A stretch of 64,000 nt of DNA from Pinus tabuliformis (Eukaryota > Streptophyta > Pinopsida > Pinales > Pinaceae): NCBI GenBank assembly GCA_031772625.1, contig CM062814.1:826034757-826098756 (forward strand), given 5' to 3'. Position numbers and translations under genes: made by a program. The notes under the pieces were generated by a model. It was given only the letters and a program-made list of their open reading frames with translations. It ran no database searches and was not told the origin of the DNA. Of the stretch, positions 22,230 to 33,391 are shown piece by piece. The first letter of the stretch is position 1. Every line of letters starts with the position of its first letter.

Positions 22230-23370
22230 ATTGGGTGGAGAGTCCTAGTACTAGACTCAGTTGCCAAGAGTTCCCAAGATAAGCGTTTTTATGTATCTGT
22301 GTATGTAGTGCAAGTTAATGTACATGTGATTGCGTTTATGGAAATGAAATGAGGTGTGCAATGCATTGACAATGAGTTTTATTTTCAATATTTGCTTCAT
22401 GATGTAATGTTGGTGGCAGTGGAATGACCTGTAAGAGTATATTCCTTGTATTACAACAAAGGTAGACAAAAGGATCTACCTCTTGTTACATTTTAATATT
22501 CATGTGGACTATAGTTTACAAAGACTTGAATCCATTCACCACGAGGCTAAGGATTTCTTCATAGTTTATTCCCAATAACCTAGGAATCACATCCTTAAAT
22601 TAGAATTCAGAGGTACATATTTGATTATGCATTTCAGATATGATGGATCCTCTAATTAGGAGCCCAAAATTTGTTGAATGATCAGGTGTTATAACAAGGG
22701 CGAATCTCCTGCTAAAAGGGTAAGTTATATTTAATTGACCTCATATTTTTATACAGGCTCATATGCAACAGTGAAATGTATTAAATTATGTTTTATGTTC
22801 AATATATCATGCTCGGGAATTTTATGTTTTAAGTTCAATATATCATTTCTAGGAATTAAATTAAGTCTAAAGGACAACCACATTTTTTCAAAATCACCTA
22901 AGTTATATTGAATTGACATCCACAACATAGTTATAATTGATTAACCTATAATTTATTTTCTTCATAGAGTGGATCTTATGTTTAAGAACATGTGCTTCTT
23001 CATGATAAATCATAGGTTCAAACCTAAAGAGGGTAGACTGTGTACACCTCTAGCCCTATACAAATTGTGCTTACATTTTTGCTTTCACCATCACACAAGA
23101 AAAATCTTCATTTGCACCCTTCTTGTCATTTGCATTACAATATGGAATGCATTTTTATGAGAGTTGACTTTGTTCTTAGACAAGCAATTCATAATGTCAA
23201 CTTATAAAATCACTTCTTGACGTCTTTATTTCTCAATATCTTCTGTTGGTTATCCTCTTATGGTATTATCCATTGTACAAGTCAAAAACTTATATACTAA
23301 AGGATATGAAAGGACATCACTACCCTTGTCTTGAAGAGTGGAAAGCTTTATAAAATTTTTGCCAATTTTT
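22230..23370. other. Non-coding, with a small tandem repeat
   Basis: No gene recognised. A 36-bp unit is present twice in tandem at 22786-22821 and 22822-22857 (core TTCAATATATCAT). Otherwise AT-rich. Confidence 0.4.
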
Positions 23371-23390
23371 AAGATTAATATTAATAACTA

Positions 23391-24470
23391 GTCTTGAAAG
23401 GAGGTTTGAATCCATTATGTATATGATCTAAATTATCCTTGTTCTTATCCTTCCAATAATTTTGATAAGTCTCTCTACCCTTTATTTGCTCATATAGATA
23501 CTTGGCCTTCCTAATGTTTTCTACTAGAGCCTTGGATTCATAAAATTGAATTTTTTCTTCATAAAAGGATGGGAAACAACTTAAATACTTCTATATTTTC
23601 ACATCCTTCTCATTAAGAAAGACCACATACCTCAACAACTCCAAGAACTTCCTTTCATACTCTTTTATGGTCATATTTTCCACCTTGAGTTTGAATAACT
23701 CCTTCATCTTCTTGTCATAGTATCATTCTAAAAGATATTGTTGCTAAATATACTTCTTGAAGTGCTTCTAAGAAATTATTTTGTCTTTAATATGATTTAA
23801 TTGCTTCAATTAGTCCTACCACATAGAGGATTTTATTTTAGATGATAAACAAAAATCATGGCCTCTAGATTAGATGAGTAACTATGCAACTAAAAATATC
23901 TTCTATTTCCAACCAACCAAATTTCAACATCATCTCCTCTCTTGTTTTCACCATCATTTTTTGGTGGCTTAATCTTCCTAAACTCATTTGGAAATCTATC
24001 CAACTCATGTATTCTTATTCTTTGATGTCTAAAAAAGAGTACTTTTGGGATACTCCTTGACTCTTCAGATGCATAATACTTCTTGGCTAAATGTGTATGT
24101 GAATAGTGATGTCTTTGAGCTATACTAGGAATTCTTGAGTTCTTTTATCATATCTATTTACCCCTTAATGCATAAGGTCTTCCTTCTTCCTCAAGTCTTG
24201 AACTTGATCCATTATTCAATTGTCTTTCCAGCATTGCAACCACTAAGTATTTATTTGATTTTGTTACTCTTACATTCTTATTATTCTTTCATTATCATCT
24301 TTGTAATAGTGCACTTTTATCTTAAGGCTCCTCATAGTCTCTACCAACTCTGCTAGCTCCACCATACCTCTATGCCCATTATAATTTATTTCGTCATTAC
24401 TTAAACTAATGTTTATGCCTTTAGCTTCTCTTTCATCATTGTAGTATTTTTTTGCAACTTCCATGTTTTT
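23391..24470 (-). pseudogene. Ty3/gypsy gag, minus strand
   Basis: The N-terminal piece (24464-24270) reads MEVAKKYYNDEREAKG and on to LVETMRSLKIKVHYY. Further along come DRFPNEFRKIKPPK and DVEIWLVG, then FKLKVENMTIKEYERKFLEL, LNEKDVKI and AKYLYEQIKGR, which is the retrotransposon gag family pattern. This is a capsid fossil, interrupted several times. A likely PBS lies about 1 kb to the right at 25442-25457, in the same orientation. Confidence 0.7.
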
Positions 24471-25441
24471 CTAATCTACAATTCCTAAGCTTATCATGTT
24501 CCATTATACCCTAATTCTGCAAAATGCGTAAGCAACCATTCTTTTTAGAAGTTTTGGATATTATAAAATTTTAATTATTTAGGCCATAAGGCATTCTTCA
24601 TCTCAATTCATTACAAGTATAGTTGCACTAAACTATATTTTCATCTTTTGGATATATTATTCTCTATATCACCTTTCCAATGATTATAGTCATGCCTCAT
24701 TCTACTCTCTAAGATGAAGTTTACATCCTTCAAAAGTATAACATTTCTCCTTAATTGTGCCCCTTTTTTATATTCAATTATTGTTAGAGACTAACTTCTA
24801 CCACTTGTAAAATAAAATATGTCAAGAAATAGAAAAAAAATATCAACAAAATATATTATTATAGATTGTGAGTATGCAATAATTTTCAATAACTTAACTG
24901 AAAGTATTCATCAATAACAAGAATAAAATTTCCTCAGCAATCAAACAATTTGTCTCCCCGCGGAGGTCTGTTCAATTTCCCCAATATTGAATGATTCTTT
25001 CCTAAAAGTACTAACCAAAATCTTTCTTATGAAGATAAATTTCACCTTTATAGTTTCCTATTTAATGTAGATGGAATTCATAGGATCTAGCCAAATGTGC
25101 TAATTACACCCTTTCTGAAAATGCCAATAATTTCTAAGAAGTGCCATTGCATTGCGACTGCCTTACCCTTATCACAATCAATAGTACCATGTCATCCCAA
25201 CTACCATACATTGTGGCTAGGCTACATAATGGACATATTACCATATCATTGTTTGTATATCCCAAAAATAACCATGTGAAGCACCAAAAAGGTGAGGCCA
25301 TTGAAGACATCAACCAAATCTTCAAAATGATGAAGGCATTGGTCATTGAACTCCATTAATGATTTGTGAGATGCACCATAACAATGAACTCAAAAAAATC
25401 CACATTTACCTCTACCCATATAGGTCTTTTTCTAAAACCAA
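24471..25441. other. Leader-like non-coding region
   Basis: Between the minus-strand gag and its likely PBS. The open frames here (25097-25359, both strands) have no family match and overlap each other; I treat them as chance. Confidence 0.35.
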
Positions 25442-25457
25442 GGCTTTGATAACACAA
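25442..25457 (-). other. Likely PBS and LTR junction of the minus gypsy remnant
   Basis: Minus strand reads GGGAATGTTACA, a common gypsy LTR end, followed by TTGTGTTATCAAAGCC, a diverged form of the tRNA-Met PBS (TTGGTATCAGAGCC). The LTR would extend rightward from about 25458; its outer end could not be placed. Confidence 0.45.
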
Positions 25458-25727
25458 TGTAACATTCCCAACTCCAAGCTAGGTCATGTCATGATACATT
25501 TTTCTTTGATACCAACCCTTTTCTAGCACTATTATTCTTTCATATTAAATAATAAAAATATTTAAATCCATTTAACTTTAATTATTTCCGAATACCAATC
25601 TTCAAGATTAATATTAATAACTAATCCTCTTCTCTATAGGAACAATGACATCAAACAACCCCTCCAATGCTCCCTCGTCATGAGAATTTATGTCAGGTTC
25701 CAAAAGACATATTAGACGACATTATGA

Positions 25728-26275
25728 GGGGTCTTCTAGATACACTACAAGTACACAATTGATTTATAGTAAACATGTTCAACATTATGCTATAAATTCA
25801 ATGTTTAACATGTGAACAATCTTCTTTGACACATGTTTAATGTGAAAAAATATCATTGTTGATAGGTGCATGAGTCTCACTTGAGGTTGGAGGTAATGAT
25901 TTGAGTACTCTGCCTTCGAGAATCAACCAATTGTCTGATATAGTTGGTTAAGGTAAAATCTGAATATAAATCTTGAAGTGAGATGTTTAATGCACACAAA
26001 TTTATTGCATGTGTCTCATACTTGTGATTGACAATTTCATGTAAATTGTATAGACCTTGCATATAGATCTGTTGATAGGGCTTCAGGAATGAGTAGATGC
26101 GATTCTGATGGGTCTACTTCGCATGGTAGAGGTACACACTCGATTTCTAGTTAACATGTTCAAGTCTAGACAATATATAAATTTAACGTTTAACATGTGA
26201 ATACTTTCTTCTTTCACACACATTTAATTTGAAAAAATATCATCATCCATAGGTGAATGCTCTTAGTGTGAGGAT
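25728..26275 (+). repeat. Two diverged copies of a 160-bp segment about 392 bp apart
   Basis: 25728-25890 and 26118-26275 align, sharing AACATGTTCAA, GTTTAACATGTGAA and GAAAAAATATCAT in the same order. Each copy ends near an AGGTG exon-like start. This looks like an old tandem duplication of an exon-plus-intron-like unit. Confidence 0.5.
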
Positions 26276-26589
26276 GGCCATGTTGATTCTCAACGAGTCA
26301 TCTAGGGGCATTCAGGTGAGGAGCATACTTAAATCTTGTTCAAGATATGTTTAATGTTAAAAGTTATCCCATCTCTCATACTGATGCACGCTTGGCAATT
26401 TGATGTTTTGTATAGGGCATAATAGCTCTGAGTTTTTTTCCTTAGAAGGGGACAATCATCCTCCGAATGACGACTTAGAGAATGAGAGAGTTCATGGACC
26501 AAGTAATTTTAAATGTAGACATTTTTTGAATATGGATTGTCCAAGTGAAATTAAAATTTCTATTTAAATAGTGTGTGAACATTTATCAT

Positions 26590-27440
26590 GTTATAGGGTT
26601 TGATCATGCTCCTATGGGATGTCGTTGTGGTGGAAGAGGTCATAGGGCTCAATATTATGCCCACAATAAAAACTATGAACCTATTTAACCCCATCCTTGA
26701 GATGTTCCTAAGGAGGTGCCTTGGGAAGACAACATCTCCACTCTTACCCTTGATGACTTCAAGGTGCATTCAACGACACTACAGAATGAGCTAGAAAAGA
26801 GAAATATCTTTAGCTTTACTAGAGATTGTCTCCAAATACTTTTGCACAGTTTGGAGAATCTCATAGCGACATATCATGTGGTTGGACCGATGATCAAGGT
26901 TTTTTATGACATGATACATAGGAGGAGAGCATCAATTATGGGTAGGCACTCCTTTAAAGAAGTGAAAGAAATGGTCATTAAAGAAATGTCCTTCTCATTG
27001 TTTGACTTGTGACCTGAAGATAAAAATCGTTTGAAGGTTGAAATATTTGATGACCCTAATATTGCACCATTTCTTTGCTAAAATTTCCTATATTCATACG
27101 AAAAGTTCCCAAATAATGATGAATTTCTGCAATATTTTGTGAGGATGTTGTATGTCGAGTTTCGAAAGCACATGGATCCCAATTATACAGATACAGGATC
27201 CGAATTCTATGGAACTGGGAAAGGTCGTACATATGAACGACTTGATGCTATGTGAGATGTTGCATTTAGGGTTCCAAAACCTCATGTAGCACCTCAGACA
27301 CCTAGAGTTGTTCCATTTCGAGATGAGTTATACGTTGCATCTAGTATAGGAGCTTAGGGAAGGGAGAAGATTAGGGAGGTTGTTCAAGATGTTTTGCGAG
27401 CAATGTCAGTTTCCTTAGGAAAGAGGAAGTGTTGAGAGAG
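26590..27440 (+). pseudogene. Unrecognised coding remnant
   Basis: A frame shows GFDHAPMGCRCGGRGHRAQ then the open stretch 26716-27012 (IFSFTRDCLQILLHSLENLI, RRRASIMGRHSFKEVKEMV), and on to NNDEFLQYFVRMLYVEFRKH and GTGKGRTYERLDAM. The composition and length of the runs look like true protein, and upstream short open segments (25640-25720, 26445-26530) end near splice-like dinucleotides, so it may be a decayed multi-exon gene or a DNA-transposon protein. I do not recognise the family. In-frame stops show it is not intact. It is flanked by no clear terminal repeats. Confidence 0.35.
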
Positions 27441-28355
27441 TGAGGAGAAAATTGCAACATTTGTTAATGTTCCAGATGAGGTGATGTGAGAGATGAATTG
27501 ACAGGATCTCGAGAGATATGCAACATCTTGTAGAGATTGTGTGGAGCAATCCTTGGCTCGCGATAGTCAAAGCCTTGACTAGGCATGTTCTAGGAAGCTA
27601 TGATTAATGACCTATAAAATCACACTTACAAGATTAGTTATAATTAATGTTACATATAAATTTATTATGTTAAACTGTATATACTTTTTGTCACCAAAAA
27701 TCACTTATATACATATTCGTACTTATGTAGTTTTCATCATTTTTGAATGACAAAATACTTAAATCAGTGGAACAATTTCTATTTAATGAACTCATTGATG
27801 TACATACACCCCAGGTATTACCATGTATATAGATTTTTTGCTTTAAATTTTGAATGAATTAAAGTCACATAAATTTTATGGTGTTGCTCATACATTTTAT
27901 GTTCACCTTTTAGGTTAGCGGTAGACATGAAAGAATCGATTAGGAAGCCAAACCCATAGGAGATGGCACAAAATATCCACAAGATGGTATTTTCATGCCT
28001 ATTAGCCTATTATCCATCCAATTGTTTGGACAAACTTTTCTTAATATTGATTGTGAGCTCTGATTAATGGTATGTTCTTTTAGAAATCCCATATACGACA
28101 TGCTTGGTATTTATTAATTTCTTCTGATTAATTAAATTATGTTCTTGCAATTTAATCGTCATTCTTTGAAGTGATGTGCATGACAAGATCATGCTATAAG
28201 TGTTTTTCATTTTTATTTGAAGGATAAAAAGTATAGCTTCCCATGTTGCTTTAGGTGATCCATTGGTATATCTAGATCTTATAGATGCATGGTTGCAAGC
28301 CAATAATTCTATGACATTCATTTTATATTGTATTATTGGCATTTAAAATTCATGT
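27441..28355. other. No recognisable feature
   Basis: AT-rich. Short open frames on the minus strand (28064-28342) have no family match. Confidence 0.35.
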
Positions 28356-29899
28356 TTATGTTTAATACTCTTTTTGGGAGTTATATACCCTAGTAGCATT
28401 TAACACTTTGTGGATTATGATTGCTTTTGGTATCAGAATGTAAAATTTCACTACATCCTCCTTCGTTTGATGAGGAATCATTTGACAAATTTGTGCAATC
28501 CCATATCTCCATTGGAAGCAAAAGTGACACTCTCTAAGAGATAAATTAACAATTCTTACCAAATGCATGAATTGGCATTGGCATTATATGGAAGGGATGC
28601 ATGGTGTAGATTAACATCATTGCCATCTTTTTCCCACCTAGCTCTTAAATTTATCTATTTTAGGTGGATTGGATTCTTTTGTCTTCTTTTGCTTGGGAGG
28701 AAGTTTTAGATCTTCATAAACATATCTTATCTTGTGAAAAAACTCCAAGGAGTAAAGGATAGATCCCAAAATAAGATAACATTTCTAGTTTTCCATATTC
28801 CCCATGATACTAGGTGTGGTAAGACTTTGTGCTCACTTTCATCCACTATTTTGGCAATCTATTAGAGATTGTCAATTTACGGGGTCACTCCAAAAGTGTT
28901 TTAAACTAATTAGTGATGTTTGATTAGGAGAGGCACCTACCTAGGAGGATTATGTCACTTGAGCATATGTCAATTGCAAATTCCAAATATTTCAGAAATA
29001 AAATGAGTATGAGAAAATTCATATGATTCGCTTTGCTCATGCCTATTCAATTTCTAAAATATTTTGGAATATGAAATCAACATAGGGTGTTTAGAGATAT
29101 CATTGAACTTTATGTTCATAGCCTTAGTTGTTGAGTGGAGGAGTCTTGATTTTGGTGTGATAACTTGCTTGGAAGAAGACTTGTGTATAGTACTCTCGAT
29201 GTTCCATGGAGTTCTCAGTGTTTGTGTTGAAGACCTAGCATTTGAGGATGCAAACCCCAGGGTGGACATAGAGGCTAGTGGTAGAGTTTTCTTGTAAGCC
29301 TTGAATCTTTTTCTATGTGGGATTAGTGTCTTCAGAGGCTTCAAATCCAATTGCATGTTTTCCATCATAGAGACCTCACCTTCGCTAAGAAATAGACATA
29401 TATGGATTGAACTTGATTCCACAATTGAAGTGATTGTTAAATAAATCACTTAAGGTTAGAATTGATCAATTTAGGGAAATAAAGTTGAAATTCTTGGCAA
29501 TCATTCAGTGTTTACATTTCTAGATTCATGACATGACCACTGCCTCACTAGGAAAGGTTTTTGTTGCATGTGAGCACATGTCCAACTCTGTACCCCTTTC
29601 TAAATGGAGGAAATTACTCAAGCTCACATGCTCTAGTTATATAAATAAATATGAATGAAAATAACTCAAAGCTAAATTTGAAAAAAAAAAACTCAAAATA
29701 GGAAAGGATCTATTCTAAAAATTGAATTACTAAATATGGAACAATAGTACAAAAACTGTGAAAATACAAGGCTGGTGCATGCATGCAAGCACCCACTAAC
29801 TCGTCTGTAAATGCACCACTAGTCTATAACCATTATTGTGCCCCCACTGTTCTGCTGAGTGTGCCATGAAGGTCTCATGAATGTTGCAAAATATGAATA

Positions 29900-30045
29900 T
29901 ACTGCAGTTGCACAACAAAATGTTGTTGCAAAATAAACTCCTACAACAAGAGTGCAAAACACCTTTGTAGAACAAAACACATAACGTTGTTGCAGAACAA
30001 AATGTATAACACTGTTGCAGAATAGAATGTAGGACACTGCTAGTA
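29900..30045 (+). repeat. Minisatellite, period about 28 bp
   Basis: Units built on GTTGCAGAACAAAAT and ACACTGTTG repeat about five times with variation. A counterpart lies in unit 2 at about 35850-35975. Non-coding. Confidence 0.55.
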
Positions 30046-30351
30046 ACTCTGCAGTGCCATGCTGATGTTGTTCTTCACTATGTTTCAACATGAAGATATT
30101 GATAAACCTATTCAATAGAACCAATGTTTATTATATTTTTACCTTCTTTAGCTTCGATAGTCTTCTCCATGGTACCTGGACAAAGTTAGACAACCTATAC
30201 AATAACAGGTCCCTACAACAAAAGTAAAGGACTATTTATTGTTGGTTTGTACAACAACAATATGGCAGTGGTTGCCTTGGTTCATGTCTGTAGCAAAGTG
30301 TGAGGGATGCACAATTATATTGGTGAGTATGCACCTCTCTTAGAATATTTC

Positions 30352-30969
30352 TGATCCAGGTGGATATTGGTGGCCACCCACCAATTCCACTTGGACCCCC
30401 CCATTGCTTCTTTCAGTTTTTTAGTTTCCTTAATTGTAGCACAGTTTACTATTTTTAGTAGTTTTTCGGGTCCTAAACTTCCAGAGCTGTTTTGAGGCCC
30501 TAAATGATGTTTTTTTTGGAAATCTACCGCCATTGATTTTTTGTCTAAAATTTTCTTTTCCATTGTATTCCTCGGAGAGATGTTTCCAACGGGTTATCAC
30601 GCGCGTCAAACGAAGATAATATGACCAGGTCACGACCCCGGGAAGTTGGCTGTCCAACTCACCCCAACGGGGCCCATAAACTCTTGGTGTTACATCTCCT
30701 CGGGTTAGGGTTTTGGTTGTTTAGGGTTTGCTCTTATTGTTCAATAATAAAAAGGCACTTGAGCCTCATTGTAAGGTAGTTCAGAGGCATGTAGTTGCCA
30801 CATCTCTTCTCAAAGATAAGCTACCATCGCCCTAGCTGGTTTATTTTCGTTTATGTTTGTAAGCATATTTCAGTATTTTATAGTAATGAAATGAAGTATT
30901 ATTTCCACTGCATCTCTGTGTTTATGGTTATCTCTGTAATTTGTTGCGTTCCTGTTTAAATCCAGATCA
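30352..30969. mobile_element. Solo LTR with 5-bp target duplication
   Basis: 618 bp, starts TGATCCAG and ends CCAGATCA (TG...CA with short inverted ends). Flanked by ATTTC at 30347-30351 and 30970-30974. The matching place in tandem unit 2 (about 36278-36283) has no insert, which proves insertion after the duplication or loss without trace in unit 2. No internal region, so it arose by LTR-LTR recombination. It contains GGGTTAGGGTTTTGG (near 30704) and an AATAAAAAGG signal, plausible poly(A) region of the LTR on the plus strand. Confidence 0.88.
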
Positions 30970-31340
30970 ATTTCCATTTTTGCATTTTCACTGAAATTAA
31001 GCTTACTGTTGAGATACTATTTTTGAGATTATCTGTTTTGATTGATTTATTAATCTATATACCCGTATCCATGAGTATTAGTCACAGTTGACCAATTTTT
31101 ATGATTTAGAACACATGTATGATCCATTCCTAGGTCAAAAGGTTTGGCTTATTTTATTGATGATGTTTGCAAGCCATCAAATCTGTTTACTAAATTTCAA
31201 AGGCAAAGTTTAAAGGTCAATGTCATGTGAATCTCAAGGCAAATTTAAATTCTAAGGTGATTACAAAGATGAATTTGAATTTTAAGGTCAATTTAAAGAA
31301 AATTGATATTTTTAATCATAACTATATTTTTTTTAATTAA

Positions 31341-31341
<1 letters not shown>

Positions 31342-31404
<63 letters not shown>
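31342..31404. repeat. TA microsatellite
   Basis: About 30 uninterrupted AT dinucleotides, followed by ATAGATATATATAGATA. Missing from the same place in unit 2, so it expanded after the duplication. Confidence 0.95.
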
Positions 31405-31407
<3 letters not shown>

Positions 31408-33391
31408 TATATATAGATAATTTATTTATTTTTATATTTTGAAATGTTTTGAGGAATATATATGGATGGGACCTAATGGTGAATTTTATTTGATATCATT
31501 GGAAATTTTGAAGTATAATTAAATTTAATCATTGCCAAAGTTGAACTTGGACCTGAACCATGTGACATAGATATATTCTTAGAAGGGAACAAATTTCTTG
31601 GTTGCCTAAGTTTCTAGTTTAAGGAGGTGTGCTGCTCTCAAGGAATGGGATGCATGCTCAAATTCTCCAACTGGTGTTCCAATTGAGGCCTGTTAACCCA
31701 TAGGAGATTTTTTCTCCTATTGTTTTAGCTTTCCAACTAGAAGCCCTATGATTATCCACAAATAGCCAACCTCAGATGCTTCCCATTCATGCTCTCGTTA
31801 ATGCTTTATTCCATCTAGCCTAGTAATTTAATGAAGGCGCGCCATCAAATATGAGGTATATTAACCATTTTTTTAATCACTTGCTTTCTTCTAATGTTTG
31901 AGGTCGTTCTAGTATGGATCATAGGTTGAATTGGATGTTTGATTATTTTTGATTTTATTATTGTTCCCATATTTCACCTTGGTGGTTATCATTTTCCCCT
32001 TCAATTTGATATTCCTTGATGCCTTTTCTTTCCACTGTCTAGGAGGGGACCAAATAGGATGATATGATTAATGATATGTCCATGGTAAGTGCTTTGTTGT
32101 TTCCATTATTGCCCTCAACTCCACTTCCTTGGATGTAGCAGTTCCTTCTTCCTTTTCTCCTTTGCTTCCTACCTCTAAACCCATATTACATTTACCAGGT
32201 TCTCATACTTTTTGTCTAGTTCATTCAATTTTCTGATAATTTCTAATTTGGTGAGAATTTCATAACAATGAGTGCCTCTAGCTTCCATAGTCATGTCAAT
32301 AAAATCTTCACGTGACAATGTAAATTAATAGTTTTCTGAAATATACTGTCGTCGCTCCTGGAAAACCATGTCAAGTGCCCACTGAAACATTTCTTAATCC
32401 ATCTTGTTGCTAGAGGCCATGCCTTGACTCTTATCTTGGCTTTAATTTCTTCAACATCTTTCTTAATCTCTGCCAAGAAACATGGTATTGTAAATCTCTG
32501 TTGCTACCATAGCCATGAGCTAAAACCTGTTTGTTGGTTGTTTCAGTTTAGGACAAGAGGTGGTCTTTCCTCTTATAGGCCTCTCCGTCTATGCAGCTCG
32601 TGGCTATGTTTCCCTTCCTCCCTCTCTTTATTGCTGGCCATATTTCTATCAAAATGTGGAGTCCAAAAAATTGTCACCTTATGCGCACAAACCCCCAACC
32701 AGAGTTTTGTGTTCAATTCCATCATACCAGACCCCATCTCTCCCCTTTGTTTTCATTTAGGAGAATGAATCAACATATATGTGCATAAATAATGAACTAG
32801 AAACTATGAAGTCTAACAACTAGAACTTATGGATGCTCCACTTATGGTTCTAACCATTCAATAAGAGTGATATGATAAAGCCTTGCTCTACCATTATGAA
32901 CAAGGTTGGAACTTGTCCTGTGACATGAGGCAGTGCTTTGGGGTATATCTGCTTTATCCTTCCCTTTTTCCCTTTCCACATGCTGTTGATGTTCACCACC
33001 TCCAGATGCTTCTTATATGTACATCCTTTCTTATGGACATCGTGTCTCCCTGACACCCCATCCCTCGATCCCTTCAAAACCCTTAAAGAATATCCCTTCA
33101 ATCGATATAAAACAGATTATTTGAGGTATTTTCCCATTTTAACCATCAATTTGGAGTTGGTAAATTTTCTCTTACACGCCTGGTAGCCTTATATTTCTCT
33201 TCAATTTATTTTCTTCAAACTCCATTCATAGCAACTTCACAATGGCATTGACCACTTTGAGCTAGCATTTTTGAGTGAAGAATGTCCTCTCCTTCAGAAA
33301 CCAAAGTCTTACACAACTTTTCCTCTGGGATGGTGATGGTCGTTCTCATGAACAACTCACATGGTTTATTTTCTGAAGCATCGTTGATATT

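Larger units (their letters stand above)
28356..33391 (+). repeat. Tandem unit 1 of a 5-kb direct duplication
   Basis: Aligns in order with 33392-37727 plus 51138-52106. Begins TTATGTTTAATACTC and ends at GTTGAT. Unit-1-only additions are a solo LTR (30352-30969) and a long TA tract (31342-31404). Base identity looks like roughly 90 percent by eye. The unit carries no family-matched protein. A 131-codon minus ORF (29449-29054) persists in both units, but most differences change the amino acid, so it does not look like a protected gene. The unit may be part of an unidentified large repeat. Confidence 0.75.

Noticed and set aside
29054-29449. 131-codon ORF conserved in both tandem units as a host gene
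   Set aside because: About 20 of 131 residues differ and most base changes alter the amino acid, which is not the pattern of a protected protein. No family match.
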